Shown piece after piece: positions 55,160-64,000 of a stretch of 64,000 nt of DNA. Source of the DNA: Ctena decussata (Eukaryota > Mollusca > Bivalvia > Lucinida > Lucinidae); NCBI GenBank assembly GCA_963989385.1, contig OZ022509.1, positions 48,314,271-48,378,270 on the forward strand, in the 5' to 3' direction. A model generated the notes under the pieces. It had not been told where the DNA came from and searched no databases. It saw only the letters and a program-made list of their open reading frames with translations. The position numbers and the translations under genes are program-made. Each line of letters starts with the position of its first letter. The first letter of the stretch is position 1.

Positions 55160-56610
55160 TTTAGCTCATCTGAGCCAGCGGCACCGGGGGGAGCTTATAG
55201 TATAGGCAGGCTCCGTCGTCCGTCCGTCGTACGTCGTCCGTCCATAATTTCAAACGACTTCTCCTCTGAAACCACTGGGCCATTGTTACTAAATTTCATA
55301 TGTAGCCTCCAGGGGACTTAGGAACGAAAAGTTGTTCAAACGGTTCTGGTCACATGACCAACATGGCCGCCACGCCCATATATGGTAAAAAACCTTTAAA
55401 AATCTTCTCCAGAACCAATGGGCCAATGGCCTTGAAACTTGGTATGTAACATTAGGTATATGAGTACTACCAAGATTGTTCAAATTATGACCTTAGGCTG
55501 ACCTTGATCTTTTTTACGGCTAGGTCAAATTTGTTTTCTGGTGCTTTTATATGGGAAAATACTAGAACATAAGATTTCATGGAAAGTTTTGAAGATTTTG
55601 GTCTAAAAATTGGTGTATACAGTCATCTTAATGAGTACATGTCAAGTTACGAGTACACACGGTCAAGGTCATTCTTTGACCCCAGGATTCTCAAATTATG
55701 ACAGTTTCTACAAAACTCACAAAGACCACTGGGCAAATTGAAACGAAATTTCATGTAGAGCCTCCAGGGGCATAGGGAATGAATATTTGTTCAAATGGTA
55801 CAGGTCACATGACCATCATTGCCACCATGCCCATATACTTGGTAGTCTCATCATATATGACCTACAAGATAAGAGTAGCCAAGCTTAGGGGAGGTAACTA
55901 CCACACTATATACTTGGTACATAGCATTAGGTACTCGAGCACTACCAAGATTCTTTAAATGATGACCTTAGATTGACCTTGACCCTTTTACAGCAAGGTC
56001 AAATACGGGGAATGCTAGAATATAGGATTTTATGGTAAGTTGTGAAGATTTTGGCCTAATAATTGGTATATACAGTCATCTTAATGAGTACATAAAGATT
56101 TGTGAGTACAGAGGTCAAGGTCATTCTTTGACGTTTGACCCCAGGACTCTCATATTTTGAGTTTCAAACATCTGCTCACAAGCCACTGGGCAGCTGTAAC
56201 AAAATTTCATATAGAGCCTCCAGGTGCTGAGGGAATGAAAATTTATTCAAACGTTCCAGGTCACATGATCAATCTGGCCAGCATGCCCATATATGGTAAG
56301 ATATTTAAACATCTTCTCCTTTACCAGCTAACCTATGGCCTTGAAACTTGGTATGTAACATGGGGTACATGAGTGCTACCAAGAATGTTCAAATGATGAC
56401 CTTGGGTTGACCTTCACCTTTTTACGGGAAGGTCAAACATGGAAAATGCTAGAACATTCGATTTCATGGAAACCAATCATTTAACCAATGTCTTACATAT
56501 TTTGACAGTTTCAAACTACATATGTATTACGTTTGTTCAGATGATGATCCTCATTTTACCTTTGACCTTTTTACTCAGATGATCGGTTCAGGGCCTCATG
56601 GCCCTCTTGT
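55160..56610 (-). mobile_element. Helentron-like (HINE) element with ~450-bp satellite
   Basis: On the minus strand: 5' ACAAGAGGGCCATGAGGCCC, arm ATCATCTGAG; 3' CTCAGATGAGCTAAAAA. A block GGACGACGTACGACGGACGG lies at about 55215-55245. The three diverged ~450-bp monomers (TTTCATATGTAGCCTCCAGG; ATGACCTTAGGCTGACCTTG) resemble the monomer of the element at 27214 in the reverse sense. Confidence 0.8.
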
Positions 56611-57804
56611 TTGTACATCCCCAGCCTGTTACTAAGCATTATAACAGAATCAGAGAACATTAAAAAATCGAAAGCTGCATGCAATACAACGTTTCTATTC
56701 TAATTTATTTGTTTAGTTGTTTCCTTGTCACTACATTTTCTTTGCACCTAACAACCAGCACTAAACTCAGAAACGTTTTGGTGTGTTACAGTATTGTAGG
56801 AAAGGCTGCTTATATGTATGACTAAATCTATTGCAACGTATATATGATGTATCATATTACAGAAAATAGGTCTAAAATATTTTTTCACCAAATACCTGAA
56901 ATAGACAAAAACTGTTCGATCTGACATTGTAAGACAATTGATCTTGAAATATGATCGATCGTAAACTCATTGATGTATTTGGTTTGTGTGTATAGTAAAA
57001 CATAATAAGAGCAGGTATATGAGTGTGGGTTATATGTAAATATTAATGGATATTTTCTCAGGCATGTACACGTTTATGATGTCTGTCGACACAGCAGTTT
57101 TTTAGGATTTGTGTGAGAAATTAGTAGAATTTTTGCGTTTCATTGTTTTCTGTCATAAAACATTGGCCTTGATAAATTCCTGGTACAGTAACAGAACAGG
57201 TGAGGTATTACAATTCTTATTTATTGATTGATTGATTTGTTTATTTTTATTTAGGCTATTTTCTTTGTGATACCGGATGCTTTGTACGTGAGTTTTTTTT
57301 TTTTATATTTTCTTTGCCCGTCAATTCTCGACTAAATTTGCGCTAAGCAAGACTGGGTGCTTTGTAACAATACTGGAGTCGTGGGTATCGCGGGGCGTCA
57401 TATCCCAATACAGACCGTAAAATGGGAAGTCATGCAGCGTATTCTGGCAGATCGATGAGGCTGACTGGCAATTTTTATCAGCCCGAGATACCCTTTGTAT
57501 TTGAATGGCTCAGATGAGAACTGAAGGACTACTTATTATTATTACTACTTGGTACATGAAGTTCAAACATTCGCAAGATGGCGCGCCCTTTAGCAATACT
57601 ACCCTATTTCAGGATGTTCATAAATTCAATAATAGATCTATAATTATTATTCCAATATTTGAGTTGACATCCATTTCTCAAACTATGGATATTAATATGC
57701 AAAGTATCATTCTAACAATACGTCTGCGGCCGTCGTGAATTAATATTTCGTGATCTGCCCTCCAACAACATGTGTTAATCAGCTATAATTCACGAGTAAG
57801 GAAA
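56611..57804. other. Unrecognised DNA upstream of the B-box gene
   Basis: AT-rich, no exon supported. A promoter or 5' exon of the downstream gene may lie here but cannot be picked by eye. Confidence 0.35.
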
Positions 57805-58052
57805 GTTAAAAGTATGCAAAGACCAGGAACTGAAACAATCAAAATCCAAATCCAGCCCTCAAACCATAGTTGGAAACAACTAAGATTACAAATAATCAAG
57901 ATACAGAGAACATATGGCCAACCGAGTGAGCAGCTTGTTCCCAAAAGGTGGCCACTCAGCAACCCAAACCGAACCAAAAATAATAAGAACATACATAAGG
58001 TAAAACATCACAGAAACTCTGACACCAAAAACAGGCAACAGAGAACCACAAC
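57805..58052 (-). mobile_element. Interspersed repeat L, copy 3
   Basis: Nearly identical to 28676-28930 over its length, except for a 10-bp GAGTGAGCAG duplication in copy 1. It lies about 220 bp upstream of the B-box gene's 5'-UTR acceptor, probably in a 5' intron. Confidence 0.65.
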
Positions 58053-58256
58053 AGAACTACCGCCTTGGAACGGAAAACGGAAACGGAAAACTTATTTCTT
58101 AATTATTACTAGATATACGTACAGTAACGTAATTACTTCAGCTTTATGGTTTTCATAATTCGTATTACGTTCAAACTGGCAGTAAAGCGTAAAAGGGATC
58201 CACATTTCAGCCGACGTTAAGCCTCCTTTTTGCTTGACGCTGTTTAATGAAAATTT

Positions 58257-58332
58257 ACCTGTATTTCAGGGCAGACCTTTTTAAGAAGAATCTAATTCTG
58301 ACAAGAAGCAACCAGGCAAAACTAAGCTACCA
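58257..58332 (+). promoter_or_regulatory. Splice acceptor and 5' UTR of the B-box gene
   Basis: CCTGTATTTCAG|GG ends at 58269 and looks like a genuine acceptor, so the mRNA probably has an upstream non-coding exon. TAA at 58282-58284 is in frame with the ATG, and CCAATGG gives a good initiation context. Confidence 0.6.
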
Positions 58333-59454
58333 ATGGCATCTGCTGGAAGACATTTGACATCAACAAAGCCCACAGACGCCGACGTCTCAGAGGCTGACAA
58401 TATTGCACAACTTCTCTGTGATCTTTGTGTACACGATAATGAGCACATTGAAGCCAAAACTTTCTGTAAAGACTGTAAGCAATACCTGTGTATGTCATGC
58501 CACAAAGTCCACCAGAGAGGGGCTACTACAAAGCAACATACTGTGCTGAAAGGACAAGATCTTCCTCTAAAATCTGGTAAAGAAGACAAACGACAAGCGG
58601 ATAATAACAAGGGTACTGTTGAGCCACCAACTGATAATACCAAAGATAAAAGAAGTGTGTATCTGGAACACATTGTTGTAGGTGCTGCTCTGGATAAATA
58701 TAATGTGGCAGTCAATGCTTTAGAAGTTACACCAGATGATTTATTGCTGGTGTGTGATTATGGCAACTACAAGGTAAAGTTGTTAAACCCAGAAAATGAG
58801 CTGTTGTCTGAAGTCAGCCTTTCTTCGGAACCGTATGGTATGGCTTTAACGACCTCTACTGAAGCTATCGTAACGTTACCCAAAGACTCTTGCCTTCAGC
58901 TTGTAAAGGTCAAGTCGAGCCGTACGTTGATATTGGAGGATAAAATAAAGACAAAGCTTTGCTGTGAAAAGATCATGAGATACGAAGAAAACTTTATTGT
59001 TACAGCATATGATGATATATATTTCAATATTAGTATAATCGACAAGAAAGGAAAGGTACTTCGTTCCATATATAATGAACCCAGAAAGTCTCTGCACGTT
59101 TTCAAATCTTATAACGAAATGGCTGTCAGTCCGGACTATACAACAATTTATATAACAAACAAGAAACTTGGTTGTGTCGGAATTTCCTTTGACGGTAAAA
59201 CGTTATTTGGCTTCAAAGAATCCGGGGAGTCAAATCATTATGGGATTTGTACAGACACTGATGGACGTGTGTACATTGCCTGTTATGATACGGATAAGAT
59301 AGTGCTTATTAACAATATGGGAAAGAAAATTAAAGATATTGTGACTCTCAAAGGTTTGAAACCTAGTTATGTGGGCTACCACCAGACTGATAGCAAATTA
59401 TATGTAGAACAGGTTAACTCAAACAAAGTTCTTTGCTATCAAATAACGGTCTGA
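58333..59454 (+). CDS. B-box zinc finger / NHL-like beta-propeller protein, 373 aa
   Basis: A TRIM-related protein without RING. Residues ~29-69 form one B-box: C29, C32, C45, C48, C53, C56, H60 and H69, a zinc-binding spacing. Residues ~80-110 are a polar K/D/N-rich linker. There is no long coiled coil, unlike classical RBCC proteins. Residues ~120-373 contain repeated short strands of the type PDDLLLVCDYGNYKVKLL, TTIYITNKKLGCVGI and GRVYIACYDTDKIVLI, typical of NHL-like propeller blades. The open frame is uninterrupted in one exon and the start is fixed by an upstream in-frame TAA. Without RING, direct E3 activity is unlikely; a binding or signalling role is possible. Such B-box/NHL genes are numerous in bivalves (family knowledge). 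Exact function unknown. Confidence 0.85.
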   Translation: MASAGRHLTSTKPTDADVSEADNIAQLLCDLCVHDNEHIEAKTFCKDCKQYLCMSCHKVHQRGATTKQHTVLKGQDLPLKSGKEDKRQADNNKGTVEPPTDNTKDKRSVYLEHIVVGAALDKYNVAVNALEVTPDDLLLVCDYGNYKVKLLNPENELLSEVSLSSEPYGMALTTSTEAIVTLPKDSCLQLVKVKSSRTLILEDKIKTKLCCEKIMRYEENFIVTAYDDIYFNISIIDKKGKVLRSIYNEPRKSLHVFKSYNEMAVSPDYTTIYITNKKLGCVGISFDGKTLFGFKESGESNHYGICTDTDGRVYIACYDTDKIVLINNMGKKIKDIVTLKGLKPSYVGYHQTDSKLYVEQVNSNKVLCYQITV

Positions 59455-59467
59455 TTTATTCAGTAGC

Positions 59468-59516
59468 AATTATATACACTGCTCAAAATATTTAAAAGAG
59501 CAGTGTGTATATAATT
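59468..59516. repeat. Inverted repeat just after the B-box stop codon
   Basis: AATTATATACACTGCTC (59468-59484) faces GAGCAGTGTGTATATAATT (59498-59516), giving an imperfect stem of about 17 bp. The right arm is also the first unit of the following minisatellite. Confidence 0.75.
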
Positions 59517-59733
59517 TTCATAAGTCTCTATATCAATGTGTATATAATTTTCATAAGTCTCTGTGTTAATGTGTATATAATTTTCATAAGTCTCTATATC
59601 AATGTGTATATAATTTTCATAAGTCTCTATAACAATGTGTATATAATTTTCATAAGTCTCTGTGTTAATGTGTATATAATTTTCATAAGTCTCTATATCA
59701 ATGTGTATATAATTTTCATAAGTCTCTATATTA
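59502..59733. repeat. 33-bp minisatellite, seven copies, with 99-bp higher-order period
   Basis: Unit GTGTATATAATTTTCATAAG plus TCTCT and a variable end. The variants ATATCA, GTGTTA, ATATCA, ATAACA, GTGTTA, ATATCA, ATATTA repeat with period three. Because 33 is a multiple of three, a frame of 11-residue repeats stays open; I do not consider it a gene. Confidence 0.93.
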
Positions 59734-59796
59734 AGCAGAACTATTTGGAATTAGACATGATTTTTACCCTTTTAGTCTTCAGAGTATATTTAGACT

Positions 59797-59940
59797 GGAG
59801 CCAGTGCTCCAGAGGGTAACATGGATAATGCTCCTCATTTTCCATGAAAACATATATTTGTGATCCCTCATAAGAACCGTCTCACCGAGACAGTTCTAAT
59901 GAGTGGTCACAATATGTTTTCACGGAGAAACACTAGATCA
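59797..59940. mobile_element. Fold-back MITE family P3
   Basis: GTGATCCCTCATAAGAACCG faces AGTTCTAATGAGTGGTCAC, with CCAGAGGGTAACATGGATAA on the left. The right end is eroded. Confidence 0.7.
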
Positions 59941-60109
59941 ACCATTGGCTTTTTATGACCTTATGGGAACCCTAGAGAAATAATAAGAAAGTGTTCCCAT
60001 TTTCATAACGATGTTTCCCAGGCTCAGCAGTTTATAGTCCACCTAGGCCTTTAACGTACAGCCATATACACCTAAGTAGTTGGGCAATTTCAGATGAATG
60101 GGAAGCACG

Positions 60110-60800
60110 GCTGCAAATTTCTCTTTATCCCTCCACAATGGGGGTTAACGTTTAAAACAAAAAGTAAACATTTTTGTGCGCACTATAACTCAGAAACTGT
60201 TTGGGGTATCTTCGTGAAATTTTATAGGAATTTTTATTTGGTCAAGTCGACGTGTTGCATACAAGAATGGTTTCTTCCCCTTTCTTAGTTTCCAAGTTAT
60301 GATTAGTTTTTTTTCCAGACTAGTCTTTTGTGCACCATAACTAGGTAACCGTTTGGGATATCTTGATGAAACTTAATAGCAATGTGTTGTGTATGAAGTC
60401 CCGACAATGTGGTGCATATAGGATGGATGCTCTTCCATACTTCGTTTTGGAGTTACATCTATAACCCTTTGATAAGTTCTTTTTAATTGGGGGTGGGGGG
60501 GATGGGGGAGGGTGTAGCCTTTATGTATACTGTTCTTGTGCATGCCATAACTTGGCAACCGTTTGGAATATCTTGATGAAACTTTCTAGCAATTTGCAGG
60601 ATCTCAAGGCGGTGAGTCGTATATAAGAATGGTTGCTTCATCTTACTGAATTTTGGTGTAACTTCTCTTTGATTAGTTTTTAGGCTATTCTCATTCATTC
60701 CATAACTCCTTAACCCTTCAAGATATTTTAATGATGTTTTGTAGGAATGTGTATAGCAATGAGGCAATATTTTTGTAACTTTATGACGGTACTGCGGAGC
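60110..60800. repeat. Degenerate tandem repeat, ~200-bp period
   Basis: CATAACT.GG.AACCGTTTGG.ATATCTTGATGAAACTT recurs in diverged form near 60185, 60335, 60545 and 60700. It resembles the satellite interior of the Helentron-like elements, but I see no matching termini. Confidence 0.55.
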
Positions 60801-61077
60801 ATGGTAAAATTTTGGCTTATCATTCAGAATTGTTAATTTTTTTATCTTTTGCTATGCCTCTTATTAGAGTAAACTGCTTGACAGTTGGTATGCTATTTTG
60901 CTATGGTTTCCTGCTTTTTACTGTCGAGAAAATATTGGCGTCAATTGTTATGCTTGCGAAAGCATCGCCAAAAATGGTATGTGGGTCATACAGTGGTGAT
61001 AAAATGACTTCAAACATTGTGTTGGGTATTTCATGCGAGTTCCAGTTTTCACATACAATTGTAAGAAGACACGTTTG

Positions 61078-61213
61078 AAATGGGGTCTACTCTTAAATGA
61101 AAGAATTTGCTCCTAGAGGAGCAAATTCTTCCCTTTAAGAGTTGACCCCTACTGAAAAGAGAGGCAAAGGTAGTAGAGTTGCTTCCTATGCAAATATACC
61201 CATTCACCTTAAT
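61078..61213. mobile_element. Fold-back MITE family P4
   Basis: GGGGTCTACTCTTAAATGAA and TTCCCTTTAAGAGTTGACCC around TTGCTCCTAGAGGAGCAA, with a right end CCCATTCACCTTAA. Confidence 0.8.
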
Positions 61214-61429
61214 ACTGTTTATTAGTGGTATTTGACAGTGCCCGATTTACTACACATCAGGCTCTAAATAACGCCCCCTCCTCTTCCTAAAATGCAACGC
61301 CCTCTGGGCATTAAAAAGGATTAATATGGTATCTACATCTCCCTACTTTGGCCACCAGTTTTACAAGGGCATTAACTTTAAGATAAATGGATATACCACC
61401 ATGTTTCTTGGCATTTTTTCTTTCAATAT

Positions 61430-61605
61430 AACTTTCTGTTTGCATCTCGGCTGACACAGCCCTTCTGAACTGGGTTTTACTCTTTAAAGAATCTTTCTTA
61501 GGGGAGAAGATTTTTCCACTTTATAGTTGATCCACATGCAGAAAAGAGGCAAAACGAAATAGCCGTTCCTTTCCTTGTAAGTGTATCCATTCACTTTAAG
61601 ATGAT
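61430..61605. mobile_element. Fold-back MITE family P4, diverged
   Basis: GGGTTTTACTCTTTAAAGAA and CCACTTTATAGTTGATCCAC form the dyad, then AAGTGTATCCATTCACTTTA. Confidence 0.6.
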
Positions 61606-61669
61606 TTTGTTTGCTTCCCCGGCAGGTAAATTTTGGGTAGTGTGGTGGGGTTACCACCTCAAACAATTT

Positions 61670-61909
61670 GAGCCATGACATGACAAATCCAACAAAGTGG
61701 CATGTGCGCCCTGGGAAGACTCAGATCAGCCTGGGCATCCGCCCAGTCTGATCAGAGTCTTCCCTGTCTGTTTGGAGCTAGCTTAGACCCCAGGCCTGTG
61801 TACCCTTTAAATGCACAGCAAAGAGTCTATTCACATTTGGCGGCTGCCCAAGCTGATCTGAGTCTTGGAAGGGGGCACAAGCAACTTTGTTTTGTCATGT
61901 CACAGCTCA
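61670..61909. mobile_element. Fold-back MITE family P1
   Basis: GAGCCATGACATGACAAATC to TTTTGTCATGTCACAGCTC, with GGGCATCCGCCCAGTCTGAT inside. Confidence 0.8.
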
Positions 61910-62063
61910 TTTGCTCTGTTTGCCACTCCCATCACAACACCTTGGAGAATGGTTGTTGTTGAGTTGTGATTAAACGTCCTAGTAAACAATATTTCAGTCA
62001 TGTTTAGATATTGCCTCATTGTAGGACATTTACCCTATCGGAAATAAATGACACCCAGCAGTC

Positions 62064-62272
62064 GTATTCATAAAACCACTTAAGTCGTTGCTATGCGGTT
62101 GCTAAGGCTAAATATCTATAAAGGAGATTCCCTACAACTACAAAATTTGGTCTGGAGGAACAGTCTGTAAGACTGTTCCTCCAGACCAAATTTCGTAGTT
62201 GTAGGGAATCTCCTTCAAAGAAATTTAGCCTTAGCAACTGCATAGCAACCACTTAAGTCGTTTTATGAATAC
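62064..62272. mobile_element. Near-perfect 209-bp palindromic element
   Basis: GTATTCATAAAACCACTTAA is matched by TTAAGTCGTTTTATGAATAC, and the arms stay complementary through GGAGATTCCCTACAACTAC to the centre GGAACAGTCTGTAAGACTGT. Only a few mismatches are seen over ~100-bp arms. Non-coding. Confidence 0.9.
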
Positions 62273-62433
62273 GCCCCCTGGTCCTGCAACACCAACATCT
62301 GCTAGCAGCTCTGCTGCAGAGGCACCAGGCAGCCAATCTATTTTGTGGGCCCTGATGGGTGGGAGCGTCTTTGGAGAAGAGAGGCAGATAGCTTCCTGAC
62401 ATAGTGATCTCCCATTCAGTGTATCACACACTT

Positions 62434-62642
62434 TAACCCTTAAAGCGCCAAAAATTAAAATTGTTGAATTGGCAAACACTGTAGATCCAGATGAGGTGGC
62501 TCATAATGAGCCACCTCATCTGAATCTACACTGTTTGCCCTCTAGTGCCCGAATTCTCAATATGATATCACTTGGACGAGACATTTTTTGAAATTATGCA
62601 GACGTAAATGTTGTCATCTGCTTTTTGGCGCATTAAGGGTTA
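62434..62642. mobile_element. Fold-back MITE family P2, full copy
   Basis: TAACCCTTAAAGCGCC is matched by GGCGCATTAAGGGTTA. The central perfect dyad is GGTGGCTCATAATGAGCCAC. Clear 209-bp boundaries. Confidence 0.88.
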
Positions 62643-62828
62643 AAAATGCATGACTCGTCCTCTAGAGAAAATATATAATAGAAGAAAATTTTAACAGTAT
62701 AAAAATATGGTTTATTGGCACTTTTAATATAAGATACAGAAATAAATATTTTGATCTGAGTAGCACAATGAATAACAACAAGAGAACAAGAAGACAACTG
62801 ATACCTTTCACCCTTTGACCTAACAGGA

Positions 62829-63035
62829 GGGAGCCCCGGTAGCTCAGTGGGTTAAGCGCTGGCATGCTGATCTAGAGGTCCCGGGTTTGAGCCCAGCTTG
62901 AGGCAAATCTTCTCAACCATTAAGGTGTTTCCATTGCATACAGCCTTTCATTAACAACCTCTGATTCTCCTGATATATGACTAAAATACTGTTAAAAAGG
63001 ATGTAAAATTGAGACATCCATCCATCCATCTGTAC
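62829..63035 (+). mobile_element. SINE family B, best-preserved tRNA-like head
   Basis: GAGCCCCGGTAGCTCAGTGG contains an A-box region (TAGCTCAGTGGGTTAAGC), and the B-box-like GGGTTTGAGCCC lies near 62883. The body TTTCCATTGCATACAGCC and the (ATCC)n tail follow. It defines the family used for the other copies. Confidence 0.85.
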
Positions 63036-63205
63036 CAGGAAACTTTGTTAAGAAGTGGCTGGCCTAATGGAGGATTGTGAGGTTCATACAAACTGTGGGA
63101 TTCATATGGGCTTCATCATGAGTGTAAACAGTGTAAACAGTGTGTAGCAATGTTCCATAAACAATCATCTCCCAACCATGACCATTTCCCTACAACAGCT
63201 AGTTA

Positions 63206-63745
63206 CTGTAAAACACTTATATTTGGCGGTCACTTTATTTTGGCGATATTGGCGGAAAAGAAGAAAATCGCCAAATTAAAATGTCGCCAATATAACTCAT
63301 AATACTGAAAGAAGAAAAAATATTATTAAGCATATAATCCTATTTCCTCTACCATTATCAAAGCTAATACACATCACATATATTACTGCAAAAGAAGATG
63401 CCTCGCAAACAACAAGTGGGAGGAAACGGAGTATGAAAATGTTCTCACCATACTAGTTAGCGTTTCAAATAAGTTGATTAAATCAGAAAGAACACAAAAT
63501 CTGTTTGTATTTGTATTTGTTTACTTTAAACAATTAACTACGCAAAATGTAACATGATTATAATATTTATTGTTATTATTTTAATCAACATGACAATACG
63601 GAGCTCAACTCAAGAGCCAAATACTACTTCAGCAGAAATATTTTGTTCTTGAGAAATTACAAAACCGCCAAAATAAAAACCCGCCAATAGGTCCATATTT
63701 AAAAACCGCCAAATTTTGCTGCCGCCAAATATAAGTGTTTTACAG
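63206..63745. mobile_element. 540-bp element with 26-bp TIRs and TA duplication
   Basis: Left end CTGTAAAACACTTATATTTG, then GCGG; the right end is its exact reverse complement. TA flanks both sides (63204-63205 and 63746-63747). CGCCAAAAT/ATTTTGGCG motifs recur in both subterminal parts. No transposase. Confidence 0.88.
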
Positions 63746-63747
63746 TA

Positions 63748-64000
63748 TTGTATATTCCAAAAAGTGGTTTTATGATTCATAATGATACAGCTAGTGACAA
63801 TGTTAGTTTTGAACACCTGAGCCCAGACCTCTCCATAGCAGCCACTTCTCTAAAACAAGGCCATTTCATACCTCAGTGTTAAAAATCGGCCAGTTGCCGA
63901 GTGGCCAAATGCTCCTAATTTTTTACTGTGGCACTCAGAAAATGCCAAAATATGAAGTTTAGCTGCCCAAATGTATCTTTCTGGCAATCATAAATGAATG
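63748..64000. other. Window end, nothing recognised
   Basis: No exon or repeat boundary supported. Confidence 0.35.

Noticed and set aside
57772..58158. 128-codon open frame upstream of the B-box gene
   Set aside because: It consists mostly of the interspersed repeat also found at 28676 and 52341.
58281..58715. 144-codon open frame antisense to the B-box gene
   Set aside because: It is the shadow of a real coding exon and has no independent start, domain or splice evidence.
59505..59819. 104-codon open frame with 11-residue hydrophobic repeats
   Set aside because: A by-product of the 33-bp minisatellite; no homology or conserved start.

Overview
The window looks like nuclear DNA of a bivalve mollusc, probably a heterodont clam (inference). 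It has intron-rich genes with GT/AG splice sites, a B-box/beta-propeller gene of the type expanded in bivalves, tRNA-derived SINEs, and very many short fold-back elements and satellite-bearing Helentron-like elements. There are no operons or other prokaryotic features.

Two genes can be supported. (1) A BTB-BACK-Kelch (KLHL-family) gene lies on the minus strand from 47889 to 31394. It has six coding exons whose splice phases all match and which sum to 1695 bp, giving a 564-residue protein: BTB, BACK and six kelch repeats. It is inferred to be a Cullin-3 substrate adaptor. (2) A single-coding-exon gene on the plus strand, 58333-59454, encodes 373 residues: a B-box zinc finger followed by an NHL/beta-propeller-like domain. 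It has no RING and no coiled coil. The genes are unrelated and nothing links them functionally.

Layout. 1-1627 holds nothing recognised. 1628-7638 holds Helentron-like elements, a SINE, and a ~120-bp satellite cut up by a nested fold-back element, Helentron-like element and mariner relic. 7639-16889 is a single 9.25-kb insertion with ~110-bp inverted termini built of 10-bp tandem repeats, flanked by an 8-bp target duplication inside the same satellite; it carries its own nested SINEs, MITE and satellite element. 17265-18625 is a long-armed fold-back element around a damaged Pif1-like helicase fragment. 18630-31030 is a field of Helentron-like elements and MITEs. 31394-47889 is the KLHL gene, whose introns are largely transposons. 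48000-58260 is mostly unique or satellite DNA with two more Helentron-like elements. 58270-59454 is the B-box gene. 59500-64000 holds minisatellite, MITEs and SINEs.

The most interesting system is a set of about fourteen Helentron-like (HINE/DINE-1-like) non-autonomous elements. Each has a 5' ACAAG-type start, an arm ~20-30 bp inside that is complementary to its own 3'-terminal hairpin arm, internal satellites, usually a CpG-rich ACGGACGG-like block, and an A-rich 3' junction. The arm sequence differs between elements, yet 5' and 3' arms match within an element. Several elements are joined directly head-to-tail.
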